Shown: piece by piece, positions 7,563 to 16,842 of the stretch
Layout: each line of letters begins with the position of its first letter
Position numbering within the stretch: position 1 is the stretch's first letter
Source of the DNA: JAEUPI01 sp035764445
GTDB taxonomy: Bacteria; Pseudomonadota; Gammaproteobacteria; Burkholderiales; Burkholderiaceae_C
Direction of reading: 5' to 3'
NCBI GenBank assembly: GCA_035764445.1
Contig: DASTZF010000414.1
Coordinates: 1 to 37,200, forward strand
DNA length: 37,200 nucleotides
Translations under genes and position numbers: made by a program
The notes under the pieces: generated by a model
The model's database searches: none
Told to the model about the DNA's origin: nothing
What the model saw: only the letters and a program-made list of their open reading frames with translations

Positions 7563-9340
7563 CGCACCTCTTGCGCCAGGCCGTCGAGCAATCGCTGGAA
7601 CGCCTGCACCGACAGCTCGGTGTCGTCGTTGGTGATCGCCTCCAGCGGGTTGTGGCTGATGCCGGCGTTGAGCCCGCGCTGGAACAGCATCGCCTGCGGC
7701 ATCACCTCGTGCAGCTTCATTGCGTCGTGCCCGGCACCGCTGGGCATGCGGATCAACGGCAGTCCGAGCGACTGTACGGCGCGCTCCCAGCGCGCCTGCC
7801 AGGCCGGCGCACTCGGCGCCGCCGGGGCGCGGACGGTCTCTTCGGCGCTGTAGCTCAAGCCGCGGCGCTGGCAGAGCTCGCTCAGCTTGCCCAGCACATC
7901 GCGCTCGCAGGCATCGCGCACCGCGTCGGTGGTGGCGCGAATGTCGAGGCTGAAACGGCAGCGCCCGGGCACCACGTTGATCGAGCCGCTCGGCACGTCG
8001 AGCATGCCCACGGTACCCACCAAATTGGGCTCCTGCGACGCCCGCTGCTCGAGATAGACCACCAGCTCGGCCGTCGCCGCGGCAGCGTCGCGCCGCATGC
8101 CCATCGGCGTGGTGCCCGCGTGGCTGGCCATGCCGGCGATCTCGCACAGGTAGCGCACGCTGCCGTTGATCGACGTGACGATACCCAGCGGCGCGTCGAG
8201 CTCGTTGAGCACCGGACCCTGCTCGATGTGCACCTCGACGAACCCCAGGTAGCGCGACGGCTCGCGCCGCAGCGCCGCGATGCCGTCGACGTCGAGCCCG
8301 GCGCTGCGCATGCGATCGCGCATCGCCACGCCGTCGGCATCGCTCTGCTCGAGCCAGCGCGGATCGAAGTGGCCGGTCAGCGCGCCCGAGCCGAGAAACA
8401 CCGCCTTGTAGCGCTGGCCTTCCTCTTCGGCGAAGCCCACCACCTCGAGGCCGAACGGCAGCCGCCGGTTCGCGCGCGCGAGCTCGCGCACGCAGGCCAT
8501 CGGCACGAAGATGCCGAGCCGCCCGTCGTACTTGCCGCCGTTGCGCACGGTGTCGTAGTGGCTGCCGGTGAGCAGCCGTTTCGCGCCGCGGTCGCTGCCG
8601 TGATAGACGCCGACGACGTTGCCGACGGCGTCGATGCGCACGTCGTCGAACCCGCACTCGTCGCGCATCCAGCGCAGCAGTTGCTGTGCGCAGGCGCGGT
8701 GCGCGTCGGTCAGGTAGGTGACGGTCAGCTCGCCACGCTCGTCGTAGCCGGGATCGCGGTGTTGGGCGAGCGTGTCGGCCCAGTCGAGGATCTGGTTGCC
8801 GAGCGCGGGCTCGACGCCGAACTTGTCGTCGAGGCGGATCTCGGCGATGCGATGGACGTTGCGCAGGCACTCGGCGAGCTCGAACTCGGGGTGGTTGGCG
8901 AGGCGCCGCGCAAACGTCGCGATGATCTCGCGCTTGCTCAAACCGGTGCCACGCGGCCCGCGCACTGCGAGGATGAACGGAAAGCCGAACTTGGCGTTGT
9001 AGTCGGCGTTGAGCCGTTGGATCCGTGCGAACTCTTCGGGTGTGCAGTCGGTGAGGCCCGCCTTGCCCTGCTCGTTCGTCGATTCGGCGGTCAGGGTCTT
9101 GGCGACCATCGCCTTGCCGGCCAGCTCCGGGTGGGCGCGAATCAGCGCGAGCTGACGGTCGCTCCCGGCGTCGCGCACCACCTCGACCAGTGCGCGCTTG
9201 AACGCCGCCAGCGTCGCGAACGGCCGCTTCGGGAGCGCAGCCTCGACGATCCACGGCGAATGCTCGTAGGTGCCAGCCAGCGCGTCGAGCACATGCATGG
9301 GCGGCGCCGTGTTGAGCCACTCCACCGTCAGTGCACTCAT
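7559..9340 (-). CDS. UraD-AllC fusion: OHCU decarboxylase + allantoate amidohydrolase
   Basis: A 593-residue two-domain enzyme. Residues 1-170 are 2-oxo-4-hydroxy-4-carboxy-5-ureidoimidazoline decarboxylase (UraD): LIRAHPELAGK (His70 is the expected catalytic residue), STNEQGKAGL, FGFPFILAVRG. Residues 180-590 are an M20-type allantoate amidohydrolase/carbamoylase (AllC/HyuC): GSHYDTVRNGGKYDG (metal His261, Asp263, Asp272), FAEEEGQR, EVHIEQGP, and a C-terminal MPSGAGHDAM. The product of the first half (allantoin) is two steps from the second half's substrate; PuuE, encoded just upstream, does the step between. ATG 9340 overlaps the puuE stop (ATGA) and has GAAGG upstream; an earlier ATG at 9409 lies inside puuE. 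Start and end are both coupled to neighbours. Confidence 0.92.
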   Translation of the reverse strand: MSALTVEWLNTAPPMHVLDALAGTYEHSPWIVEAALPKRPFATLAAFKRALVEVVRDAGSDRQLALIRAHPELAGKAMVAKTLTAESTNEQGKAGLTDCTPEEFARIQRLNADYNAKFGFPFILAVRGPRGTGLSKREIIATFARRLANHPEFELAECLRNVHRIAEIRLDDKFGVEPALGNQILDWADTLAQHRDPGYDERGELTVTYLTDAHRACAQQLLRWMRDECGFDDVRIDAVGNVVGVYHGSDRGAKRLLTGSHYDTVRNGGKYDGRLGIFVPMACVRELARANRRLPFGLEVVGFAEEEGQRYKAVFLGSGALTGHFDPRWLEQSDADGVAMRDRMRSAGLDVDGIAALRREPSRYLGFVEVHIEQGPVLNELDAPLGIVTSINGSVRYLCEIAGMASHAGTTPMGMRRDAAAATAELVVYLEQRASQEPNLVGTVGMLDVPSGSINVVPGRCRFSLDIRATTDAVRDACERDVLGKLSELCQRRGLSYSAEETVRAPAAPSAPAWQARWERAVQSLGLPLIRMPSGAGHDAMKLHEVMPQAMLFQRGLNAGISHNPLEAITNDDTELSVQAFQRLLDGLAQEVR

Positions 9341-10287
9341 GCAGCACCTTCGCGATACGGATGCGTTGCCTTCCAGTGGCGTGCGATGTCGATGCGCCGG
9401 CACACCCACACGCGGTCGTGCGCCTCGATGTGATCGAGAAAGCGCTGCAATGCACCGATGCGTCCGGGTTTGCCGAGCACCCGGCAGTGCATGCCGATCG
9501 ACATCATCTTCGGCTTCTCCTCGCCCTCGGCATACAGCGAGTCGAAGCTGTCGCGCAGGTAGGTGAAGAAGTGGTCGCCGGTGTTGAAGCCCTGCGCCTG
9601 CACGAAGCGCATGTCGTTGGTGTCGAGCGAATACGGCACCACCAGGTGCGGCGCGACGTCGCCGTCGCTCTTGGTGACGCGCGTCCAGAACGGCAGGTCG
9701 TCGCCGTAGTAGTCACTGTCGTAGTCGTAGCGCCCGAGGTCGACCACCAGGCGGCGCGTGTTCGGGCTGTCGCGACCGGTGTACCAACCGAGCGGCCACT
9801 CGCCCTGTGTGAGCTCGCGCAGCACCTGGTCGGCCTCGACGATGTGCTGGCGCTCGGTGGCCTCGGGCATGTGCTGGTGGTGAATCCAGCGCAGGCCGTG
9901 GTTGGCGATCTCGTAGCCGTTCTCGAGGAACGCGGCCACCAGCTCGGGGTAGCGCCGCAGCGCCGACACCACGCCGAACACGGTGATCGGCAGCCGCCGG
10001 CGCTCGAACTCGCGCACGATGCGCCACACGCCGACGCGCGAGCCGTACTCGTACATCGACTCCATCGTCATGTGGCGCGCTTCGTAGGCCTGCGCGGTGA
10101 CCAGCTCGGACAGGAAGGTCTCCGATGCCGGATCGCCGTGCAGCACGCAGTTCTCGCCGCCCTCCTCGTAGTTGAGGACGAACTGCACTGCGATGCGCGC
10201 GCCGCCGGGCCAGCGTGCATGCGGCACCGCGCGGCCGTAGCCGCGCAGGTCGCGAGGGTATGGGGCGTTGTCTGCGGGCGGTGCCAT
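9337..10287 (-). CDS. puuE: Allantoinase PuuE (polysaccharide-deacetylase fold)
   Basis: This 316-residue protein is a metal-independent-type allantoinase of the PuuE family, which shares the polysaccharide deacetylase fold and opens the allantoin ring to allantoate. Family landmarks: YPRDLRGYG at the N terminus, FVLNYEEGGEN, YEYGSRVGVWRI, the NHGLRWIHHQ segment, WYTGRDSPNTRRLVV and a C-terminal KMMSIGMHCRVLGKPGR. It heads the minus-strand operon and is divergent from hiuH with 99 bases between. ATG 10287 fits the family's N terminus; the ribosome site is weak. Its stop overlaps the fusion gene start by four bases. Confidence 0.93.
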   Translation of the reverse strand: MAPPADNAPYPRDLRGYGRAVPHARWPGGARIAVQFVLNYEEGGENCVLHGDPASETFLSELVTAQAYEARHMTMESMYEYGSRVGVWRIVREFERRRLPITVFGVVSALRRYPELVAAFLENGYEIANHGLRWIHHQHMPEATERQHIVEADQVLRELTQGEWPLGWYTGRDSPNTRRLVVDLGRYDYDSDYYGDDLPFWTRVTKSDGDVAPHLVVPYSLDTNDMRFVQAQGFNTGDHFFTYLRDSFDSLYAEGEEKPKMMSIGMHCRVLGKPGRIGALQRFLDHIEAHDRVWVCRRIDIARHWKATHPYREGAA

Positions 10288-10386
10288 GCGATCACGCTTC
10301 AGTCCGCACGCAGAATACACTTTGCCGCCGCTGCCCGGCGGCCCCTCGGCCGCCGAGCGCGTACGCATCGAACCGGAGACGCCGCG
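10288..10386. promoter_or_regulatory. puuE-hiuH divergent control region with inverted repeat
   Basis: This 99-base gap must hold promoters for both arms of the ureide island. It contains a perfect 8-4-8 inverted repeat, CGGCGGCC-CCTC-GGCCGCCG, at 10336-10355, placed in the hiuH leader, and an AT-richer AGAATACACTTTG stretch just before it (10312-10324) that could be a -10 area. No regulator gene of this pathway lies in the window. Confidence 0.4.
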
Positions 10387-10743
10387 ATGGGACACCTCAG
10401 CACCCACGTGCTCGACACCATGCACGGCTGCCCGGCGGCCGGCATGCAAGGGCGCCTGCTGCGCGTCGACGGCGCCCAGACGCACACGCTGGCGACGTTC
10501 ACGCTCAATGCCGATGGCCGCCACCCGGGTGGCGCGCTGCTCGACGCGGCCGCGATGGCCGCCGGCCGCTACCGGCTGGTGTTCGAGGTGGCACCGTACT
10601 TTCGCACCCGCGGCGTCGCGCTGCCCGAGCCGCCGTTCATCGACGAGGTGCAGCTCGACTTCGGCATCGCCGACGCCGCCGGCCATTACCACGTGCCACT
10701 GCTGGTGAGCCCGTGGAGCTACTCGACCTATCGCGGCAGCTGA
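10387..10743 (+). CDS. hiuH: 5-hydroxyisourate hydrolase
   Basis: A 118-residue transthyretin-like protein that hydrolyses 5-hydroxyisourate, the product of urate hydroxylation, to OHCU. It begins GHLSTHVLDTMHGCPAAGM (catalytic-type His7), has FEVAPYFRTRG and PFIDEVQLDFGI in the middle, HYHVPLLVSPWSYSTYRGS at the end; the C-terminal YRGS tetrapeptide is the signature that separates HiuH from true transthyretins. Size is normal and no signal peptide is present, so it acts in the cytoplasm. ATG at 10387 has CGGAGA upstream. Downstream aldolase starts 26 bases later, so they are likely cotranscribed. Confidence 0.95.
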   Translation: MGHLSTHVLDTMHGCPAAGMQGRLLRVDGAQTHTLATFTLNADGRHPGGALLDAAAMAAGRYRLVFEVAPYFRTRGVALPEPPFIDEVQLDFGIADAAGHYHVPLLVSPWSYSTYRGS

Positions 10744-10769
10744 GTTTCGCGGCGGCCGGAGGCAGACGT

Positions 10770-11540
<771 letters not shown>

Positions 11541-11562
11541 GCGCCGGCAGGAGGAGGCCTCG

Positions 11563-12525
11563 ATGAATCGCAGGCGGTTCGCGCTCGCCATCGGCGCGCT
11601 CGGCGTGGGAGCCGCGGCATCGGCGCAGGCGTGGCCGGCCAAGCCGGTGCGCGTGGTGGTCGGCTTCACCGCCGGTGGCACCACCGACATCCTGGCGCGC
11701 AACGTGAGCCAGAAGCTCGGCGACAAGCTCAAGCAACCCTTCGTCGTCGACAACAAGCCGGGCGCCGGTGGCAACCTCGGCACCGAAATCGCCGTGCGTT
11801 CGGCGCCCGACGGCTACACGCTGCTGGTGGCATCGGTGGGGCCGATCGCGGTGAATCCGACGCTGTACCCCAAGCTGCCGTACAACCCGCTGACCGAACT
11901 GGTGCCGATCGTGCTGCTGGCCGACGTGCCCAACGTGCTGGTGGTGCATCCATCGTTGCCGGTCGCGACGCTGGAGGAGTTCATCGCCTACGCGCGAACG
12001 CGATCGGGTCAGCTGAACTACTGCTCGACCGGCATCGGCACGTCGTCGCACCTGTCGGGCTTCGTGCTCGCCAAGCGCGCCGGCTTCGAAGCGACCCACG
12101 TCCCGTACAAAGGCGCCGACGCGCTGAAAGATCTGCTGAGCGGCCGCATCCAGTTCATGTTCGCGACCATTCCGTCGGTGCGCTCGCACATCGCGGCGGG
12201 ATCGCTGCGCGCGCTGGCCGTCAGCAGCGCCAAGCGATCGCGGTCGCTGCCCGACGTGCCGACCGTCGCGGAGCGCGGCTTTCCCGGCTTCGAGTACGGC
12301 TCGTGGTTCGGTTTCTTCGCGCCCAAGGGCACGAGCGCCGAGATCGTGAGCACGTTGAACCAGTCGATCAACGAGATCCTCGCGGTGCCGGCCACCGAGG
12401 CGGCGATGGTCAGCGAAGGTGCCGATCCGGTGGGTGGCACGCCGCAGCAGTTCGGCCAGTTCGTGCAGCGCGAGTTCGAGAAGTATCGCGTGGTGGTGCG
12501 CGAATCGGGCGCCGTCGCCGAATGA
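11563..12525 (+). CDS. Bug/TctC family periplasmic binding protein
   Basis: A 320-residue tripartite tricarboxylate receptor-like (Bug) protein. It starts with a twin-Arg-like n-region (NRRRFALA) and a signal peptide cut near AAASAQA. Family landmarks: WPAKPVRVVVGFTAGGTTDILAR, FVVDNKPGAGGNLGTE (ligand loop), PDGYTLL, THVPYKGADALKDLL, and SLPDVPTVAE. Bug proteins bind carboxylates, amides or other small acids in the periplasm. GAGGAGG precedes ATG 11563; an in-frame ATG at 11530 lies inside the aldolase end. The gene follows the aldolase by 22 bases. No TctA or TctB membrane partner is nearby. Confidence 0.9.
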   Translation: MNRRRFALAIGALGVGAAASAQAWPAKPVRVVVGFTAGGTTDILARNVSQKLGDKLKQPFVVDNKPGAGGNLGTEIAVRSAPDGYTLLVASVGPIAVNPTLYPKLPYNPLTELVPIVLLADVPNVLVVHPSLPVATLEEFIAYARTRSGQLNYCSTGIGTSSHLSGFVLAKRAGFEATHVPYKGADALKDLLSGRIQFMFATIPSVRSHIAAGSLRALAVSSAKRSRSLPDVPTVAERGFPGFEYGSWFGFFAPKGTSAEIVSTLNQSINEILAVPATEAAMVSEGADPVGGTPQQFGQFVQREFEKYRVVVRESGAVAE

Positions 12526-12622
12526 GCGTGTACCAACGTGCGGCATCGGCGCCCCGGTCGCACGATGCTGATGCATGAATCTTGCAAGCCAGCAGCACCT
12601 CACTCGAACCCAGGAGCCCAGC

Positions 12623-13579
12623 TTGAATCCCCAACGTCTGCTGTGCAGCGCCGCGCTGCTGCTCGTCACCACCACCACTGCCCATTCCGCGTGGCCGGAG
12701 AAACCGGTGCGCATCGTCGTCACCTTCGCCCCTGGCGGCGCGAGCGACATCGTCGCGCGCGCGATCTCCGAGCCGCTGGCCAGGTCGCTCGGCCAGCCGG
12801 TCATCGTCGACAACAAGCCTGGTGCCGGCGGCACGATCGGCGGCACCGAAGTCATGCGCTCGACACCCGACGGCTACACGCTGATGCTGTCGAACTCGAC
12901 GCCGCTGTCAATCGGGCCGTGGACGGTGCTCAAGCTCCCGTACGACCCGATCAAGCAGTTCACCCACGTGGCGATGCTCGGCGTCGCGCCGGTGCTGATC
13001 ATGGCCAACCCGAAGAGCGGCCCGGCGACGCTGAAAGATCTGCCCAAGGCCGCCGCTGCGCCGGGCTACACGTTTGGCTCCGGCGGCCCAGGCTCGATCG
13101 GGCACATTGTCGGCGAGATGGCCAAGTCGGCGATGAAGATCCAGATGACGCACATCCCGTACAAGGGCGGTGCGCCGATGACAACCGACCTCATCGCCGG
13201 CCAGATTCCGGTGGGCATCGACGTCATCACCGCGTTCGTACCGATGGTCAAGAGCGGCCAGATCAAGGGGCTCGCGGTCACCACGCGCGAGCGCTCGCCG
13301 CTGCTGCCCGACGTGCCGAGCGTGGTCGAGCTCGGCCTGCCGCAGCTAGTGGCCGAGAACTACTTCGGCGTCTCGGGCCCGGCGGGCCTGCCGAAGGAGG
13401 TGACCGACAAGCTCGCCAGAGCGCTGGCCGAGATCGTGGCCGACCCGGCGATCGTCAAGCGCTTCGAAGAGCTCGGCATCACGCCGGCCAACGTGAGCGC
13501 CACGCAGTTTGGCGATTTTGTCGCCAAGCAGATCAATGACTTCGCGCCGGCGATCAAGGCGGCCGATCTGAAGCCTTGA
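12623..13579 (+). CDS. Bug/TctC family periplasmic binding protein
   Basis: A second Bug receptor (318 residues) directly after the first. Landmarks: WPEKPVRIVVTFAPGGASDIVAR, VIVDNKPGAGGTIGGTEV, PDGYTLM, THIPYKGGAPMTTDLIAGQI and LLPDVPSVVELG. I place the start at a TTG (12623) because AGGAG lies six bases upstream and the resulting NPQRLLCSAALLLVTTTTAHSA is a compact classic signal peptide. An in-frame ATG at 12575 would add 16 polar residues before the signal and has no ribosome site; it remains possible. The two tandem receptors differ well beyond recent duplication, so they probably bind different ligands. Confidence 0.87.
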   Translation: MNPQRLLCSAALLLVTTTTAHSAWPEKPVRIVVTFAPGGASDIVARAISEPLARSLGQPVIVDNKPGAGGTIGGTEVMRSTPDGYTLMLSNSTPLSIGPWTVLKLPYDPIKQFTHVAMLGVAPVLIMANPKSGPATLKDLPKAAAAPGYTFGSGGPGSIGHIVGEMAKSAMKIQMTHIPYKGGAPMTTDLIAGQIPVGIDVITAFVPMVKSGQIKGLAVTTRERSPLLPDVPSVVELGLPQLVAENYFGVSGPAGLPKEVTDKLARALAEIVADPAIVKRFEELGITPANVSATQFGDFVAKQINDFAPAIKAADLKP

Positions 13580-14158
13580 ATTCGAGGCAGGTTTTGGCGC
13601 GGCGCGGCGGGCGGTACCCGGTAGGGGCTCCTACTGTGGCGGTCGGCCTTGCAGGCCGACTTCGCTGCGCTTCTCGCAGCGCGCTCGCGCCGCGAAACTC
13701 GCTTCACTTGCTGCGCTCGTTCCGCTCAAACAGTCGCGGCGAGTCAGAAGTGGAAGCACGCGCTGCGCGCGTGCCGAGCGCGCTGCTGCGATGCTCGCCG
13801 CCCCACAAGTCGCCCCCACCGGGCACCGCCCACCGCGCAGAGACGATCGTTGCGTTCGGCGACGCATGCATCGGTGGTGCTGGCAAAGCCGTGGGCGGGT
13901 GTGCGTCGGCAGCGACATATGCGGCGCCGAGGGGCGCAGGGCTCATGGCCGCGCGCGCGCAGCGCGCGCTTCGTGCTCTGACTCGCCGAGACTGTTTGAG
14001 CGTAGCGAACGCAGTGAGCGAAGCGAGTTTCTCGGCGGGCCATGAGATCGAGCACCGCAGGGAACCCTCCGCGCAGCGGATGGCTGCCGCATCCGAGCGC
14101 CGACGCACACTCGCCCGCGGCGTTGCCTTGCTCGACCATCGCATCGAGTCCCACTGAG
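13580..14158. repeat. Repeat element with long imperfect inverted arms
   Basis: This 579-base stretch holds no convincing gene. A perfect hairpin GTCGGCCT-TGC-AGGCCGAC lies at 13642-13660. A long inverted repeat follows: the left arm (about 13691-13751, containing GAAACTCGCTTC, CCGCTCAAACAGTC and GGCGAGTCAGA) matches the reverse complement of about 13976-14036. The palindromic region extends inward through GCGCGCTGCGCGC-rich DNA (about 13755-13782 and 13947-13975). A stretch at 13877-13918 reappears inverted near 14096-14131. Open frames in it encode low-complexity Arg/Ser/Ala peptides ending in RLFERSERSE-type runs. I recall similar hypothetical peptides in other Burkholderiales, so a dispersed MITE- or REP-like repeat is likely. 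Confidence 0.7.
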
Positions 14159-15352
14159 ATGGACGCCTACCTCCTCGATTGGATCAACCTGCTGCTGCGC
14201 TTCGCGCACGTGATCACCGGCATCGCGTGGATCGGTGCGTCGTTCTATTTCGTCTTTCTCGATCTCAGCCTCACGTCACCGACCGACGCCGACCTGAAGG
14301 CGCGCGGCGTCGACGGCGAGCTGTGGGCGGTGCACGGCGGCGGGTTCTACAACCCGCAGAAGTACCTCGTGGCGCCGAAGTCGCTGCCCGAGCATCTGCA
14401 CTGGTTCATCTGGGAGAGCTACAGCACGTGGCTGACCGGCTTCGCGTTGTTCACGGTGCTGTACCTCTTCAACGCCGACATCTTTCTGGTCGACAAGGCG
14501 GTGTTCGACTGGTCGGCCACCGCGGCGGTGCTGGCGTCGCTCGCTTTTCTCGCGGCCGGTTGGCTGGCCTACGACGCGATCTGTCGTGTCTTCGGCCAGC
14601 GTGAGCGTGGCGACGTGATCGTCGGCGTGCTGCTGTTCGTGTTCGTCGTCGCGGCCACCTGGGTGGCATGCCGGCTGTTCTCGGGGCGCGCTGCGTTCCT
14701 GCTGGTGGGCGCGATGCTGGCCACGGCGATGAGCGCCAACGTGCTGTTCTGGATCATCCCCGGGCAGCGCAAGGTGATCGCGCAGATGCGCGCCGGGCTG
14801 GCGGTCGACCCGGTGCATGGCCAGCGCGGCAAGCAGCGCAGCCTGCACAACACCTACTTCACGCTGCCGGTGCTGGTGGCGATGCTGAGCAATCACTATG
14901 GCTGGCTGTACCAGGCGAAGCACAACTGGCTGGTGCTGCTCGCGCTGATGCTGGCCGCTGCGCTGGTGCGCCACTCGTTCGTCGCGCGCCACCAGGCGCT
15001 GGTGCGGCGCCTGCCGGTGCCGTGGGGCTACGCAGTGGCCGGCGTCGCGCTGGCGGTGGGCGTGTGCGTCGCGCTGGTGCCGGGGCCGTCGACCGCCACC
15101 GCGAACGCGCAGCCGGCCACGCTGGCAGCGGTGAAGGCGATCGTCGACCAGCGCTGCGTGCAATGCCACAACGCGCAGGTGCAGCAGAAGAACGTGGCGC
15201 TGCACACCGAGGCGCTGATTCGCCAGCACGCGCGCGCGGTGTATCAGCAGGCGGTGGTGTTGAAGCTGATGCCGCTGGCCAATGCGACCCAGATCACCGA
15301 CGACGAGCGCGCGGTGATCAAGCGCTGGGTCGAGGCCGGCGCCAACGAGTGA
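14159..15352 (+). CDS. puuD: Membrane urate hydroxylase PuuD with cytochrome c domain
   Basis: A 397-residue integral membrane protein that oxidises urate to 5-hydroxyisourate in place of soluble uricase. About eight hydrophobic segments fill residues 1-315; family landmarks include RFAHVITGIAWIGASFYFVFLD, HGGGFYNPQKY, LHWFIWESYSTWLTGF and the NVLFWIIPGQRK segment. The C terminus is a small periplasmic cytochrome c domain with the heme motif CVQCH (333-337) and a likely axial Met in LKLMPLANATQ. Electrons would pass to the respiratory chain. ATG 14159 starts directly at the family N terminus; no clear ribosome site precedes it. A repeat element separates it from the rest of the hiuH arm, so it may have its own promoter. 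Confidence 0.93.
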   Translation: MDAYLLDWINLLLRFAHVITGIAWIGASFYFVFLDLSLTSPTDADLKARGVDGELWAVHGGGFYNPQKYLVAPKSLPEHLHWFIWESYSTWLTGFALFTVLYLFNADIFLVDKAVFDWSATAAVLASLAFLAAGWLAYDAICRVFGQRERGDVIVGVLLFVFVVAATWVACRLFSGRAAFLLVGAMLATAMSANVLFWIIPGQRKVIAQMRAGLAVDPVHGQRGKQRSLHNTYFTLPVLVAMLSNHYGWLYQAKHNWLVLLALMLAAALVRHSFVARHQALVRRLPVPWGYAVAGVALAVGVCVALVPGPSTATANAQPATLAAVKAIVDQRCVQCHNAQVQQKNVALHTEALIRQHARAVYQQAVVLKLMPLANATQITDDERAVIKRWVEAGANE

Positions 15353-15370
15353 TGACGGGTACGCGGATCG

Positions 15371-15832
15371 CTATTGCGGCGACGGCCCGATCATGATCTG
15401 CCCGCGGATCTCGCCGTCGGGATTGGCCGCGGTGTGCACGTTGACGTACCAGCGGCCGGCCAACAGGTCGTCCATCTGCGCCGACGTCAATGTGACCACG
15501 CCGTTGTCGGTGGGCTGGCCGGTGATCGTGATCGGCGCCGCCACGCCGGCATTCTCGCCCGGAGCCGCCGGGCCATGAAAGTGCGCGGCCGTCGGCGGGC
15601 CGCTCAACCCGGCGAGCGCCAGCGTCCAGCTCAACGTGCGGCTGTTCTTGTCGAGCGTTCCTTGCAGGTTGCCCTTGGCCATGCTTTGCGTCGGCGGTAC
15701 CTCGGCGGCGCCCGTCAGGCGAGCAGTCAGCGACGCGGTGTTGGTGGTGTTGGTCTGCGCCGTCGTGCACGCGCCGAATGCGATCAGGCCGCCGATCAGC
15801 GCGCCGTGGATCACGTGACGAAGAGGGCTCAT
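15371..15832 (-). CDS. CHRD domain lipoprotein
   Basis: A 153-residue exported protein made of a signal peptide with a lipobox-like FGAC (Cys about residue 22) and one CHRD domain. CHRD landmarks are LTARLTGAAEVPPTQS, ARG-like LQGTLDKNSRTLSWTLALAGLSGPPTAAHFHGPA and VHTAANPDGEIRGQI at the end. CHRD domains occur in chordin and many bacterial envelope proteins; their role is not settled. AGGAG sits before ATG 15832. It converges on puuD with an 18-base gap and is divergent from the binding lipoprotein at 16022. Confidence 0.87.
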   Translation of the reverse strand: MSPLRHVIHGALIGGLIAFGACTTAQTNTTNTASLTARLTGAAEVPPTQSMAKGNLQGTLDKNSRTLSWTLALAGLSGPPTAAHFHGPAAPGENAGVAAPITITGQPTDNGVVTLTSAQMDDLLAGRWYVNVHTAANPDGEIRGQIMIGPSPQ

Positions 15833-16021
15833 CGAGGTCTCCTGGCGAAAGAGCGCCCGCCCGGTGCGCTGATCGTGCGGCCGTCGCAGCGCACTTGCCA
15901 TCGGGTGACCAGCAGATCGTCTGTAGGACACGGCTGACAAGGCCGGTGCGTGCGCGCCACCAGCGGGGAATCGCCTAGACTGCGCGCCACCCGCTGCCCT
16001 CGCCCCGTTCGAGCCTTGACG

Positions 16022-16822
16022 ATGCCGCGCCGCCTGCTGCCGCTCAGTTTGTTGCTCGCCCTGGTGCTGTGTGCCTGCTCGACGCTGCAGGGCGTGCCGC
16101 CCAAGGCGAGGGTGGAGCTGGCGCCGCGCGGCACGCTGCACGCGGCGATCAACCTCGGCAACCCGATCCTCGCGCGCAAAGAGGGCGGCGAGCTGCGCGG
16201 CGTGTCGGTCGACCTGTCACGCGAGCTGGCCCAGCGCCTGGGCGTGCCGCTGCAGTTCGTCGTCTACGAGTCGGCGGGCAGCGTCGTGTTTGCCGCCGCG
16301 GCGCAGGCGTGGGATGTTGCGTTCGTCGCCATCGACCCCGCACGCGGGCGCGAGATGCTGCAGTCGAACCCCTACGTGATCATCGAAGGCGCGTACCTGG
16401 TGGCGGCCGACTCGCCGATCCGCAGCAATGACGAGGTCGACCGCGCCGGCGTGCGCATCGCGGTCGGCAAGGGCAGTGCGTACGACCTGTACCTGTCGCG
16501 CGCGCTGAAGCAGGCGCAGCTCGTCTACGCGCCGACGTCGCCGGCGGTGACCGATCTCTTCGTCGCGCAGAAGCTCGACGTCGCAGCCGGCGTGCGTCAG
16601 CAGCTCGAAGCCGACGCCAAGCGGCTGCCGGGGCTGCGCGTGCTCGATGGTCGCTTCATGGTGATTCAGCAGGCGATGGCCACACCGAGTGGCCGCGATG
16701 CGGGACTGGCGTACCTCAACCAGTTCGTCGAGGAGATGAAGTCCTCGGGCTTCGTCGCGCAGGCGCTGCAGCGCCACACGATCCAGGGCGTCGCAGTGGC
16801 GCCGCCCGGCCCGGCGCGCTGA
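16022..16822 (+). CDS. Amino-acid-type ABC substrate-binding lipoprotein
   Basis: A 266-residue solute-binding protein of the family 3 type (SBP_bac_3). The signal peptide ends in a lipobox (LCAC, Cys about residue 19), so it is probably lipid-anchored. The two-lobed fold shows RGTLHAAINLGNPIL, GVSVDLSRELAQRLGVPLQFVVYESAG, WDVAFVAIDPARGREM, YLVAADSPI, AGVRIAVGKGSAYDLYL and AGVRQQLEADA. Such proteins normally feed polar amino acid ABC importers, but no permease or ATPase gene is adjacent. The ATG at 16022 was chosen because it starts a good lipoprotein signal; an earlier ATG at 15950 would put Arg-rich sequence before it. Confidence 0.88.
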   Translation: MPRRLLPLSLLLALVLCACSTLQGVPPKARVELAPRGTLHAAINLGNPILARKEGGELRGVSVDLSRELAQRLGVPLQFVVYESAGSVVFAAAAQAWDVAFVAIDPARGREMLQSNPYVIIEGAYLVAADSPIRSNDEVDRAGVRIAVGKGSAYDLYLSRALKQAQLVYAPTSPAVTDLFVAQKLDVAAGVRQQLEADAKRLPGLRVLDGRFMVIQQAMATPSGRDAGLAYLNQFVEEMKSSGFVAQALQRHTIQGVAVAPPGPAR

Positions 16823-16842
16823 AACACGCGCGCGTCCGGGGC

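Noticed and set aside
7421..9433. Long plus-strand open frame opposite the UraD-AllC fusion
   Set aside because: Translation is His/Arg/Ala-rich with no family features; it mirrors the codon bias of the real minus-strand gene.
13704..14154. Several overlapping open frames on both strands in the repeat element
   Set aside because: They encode mirrored low-complexity peptides caused by the inverted repeat and have no ribosome sites.
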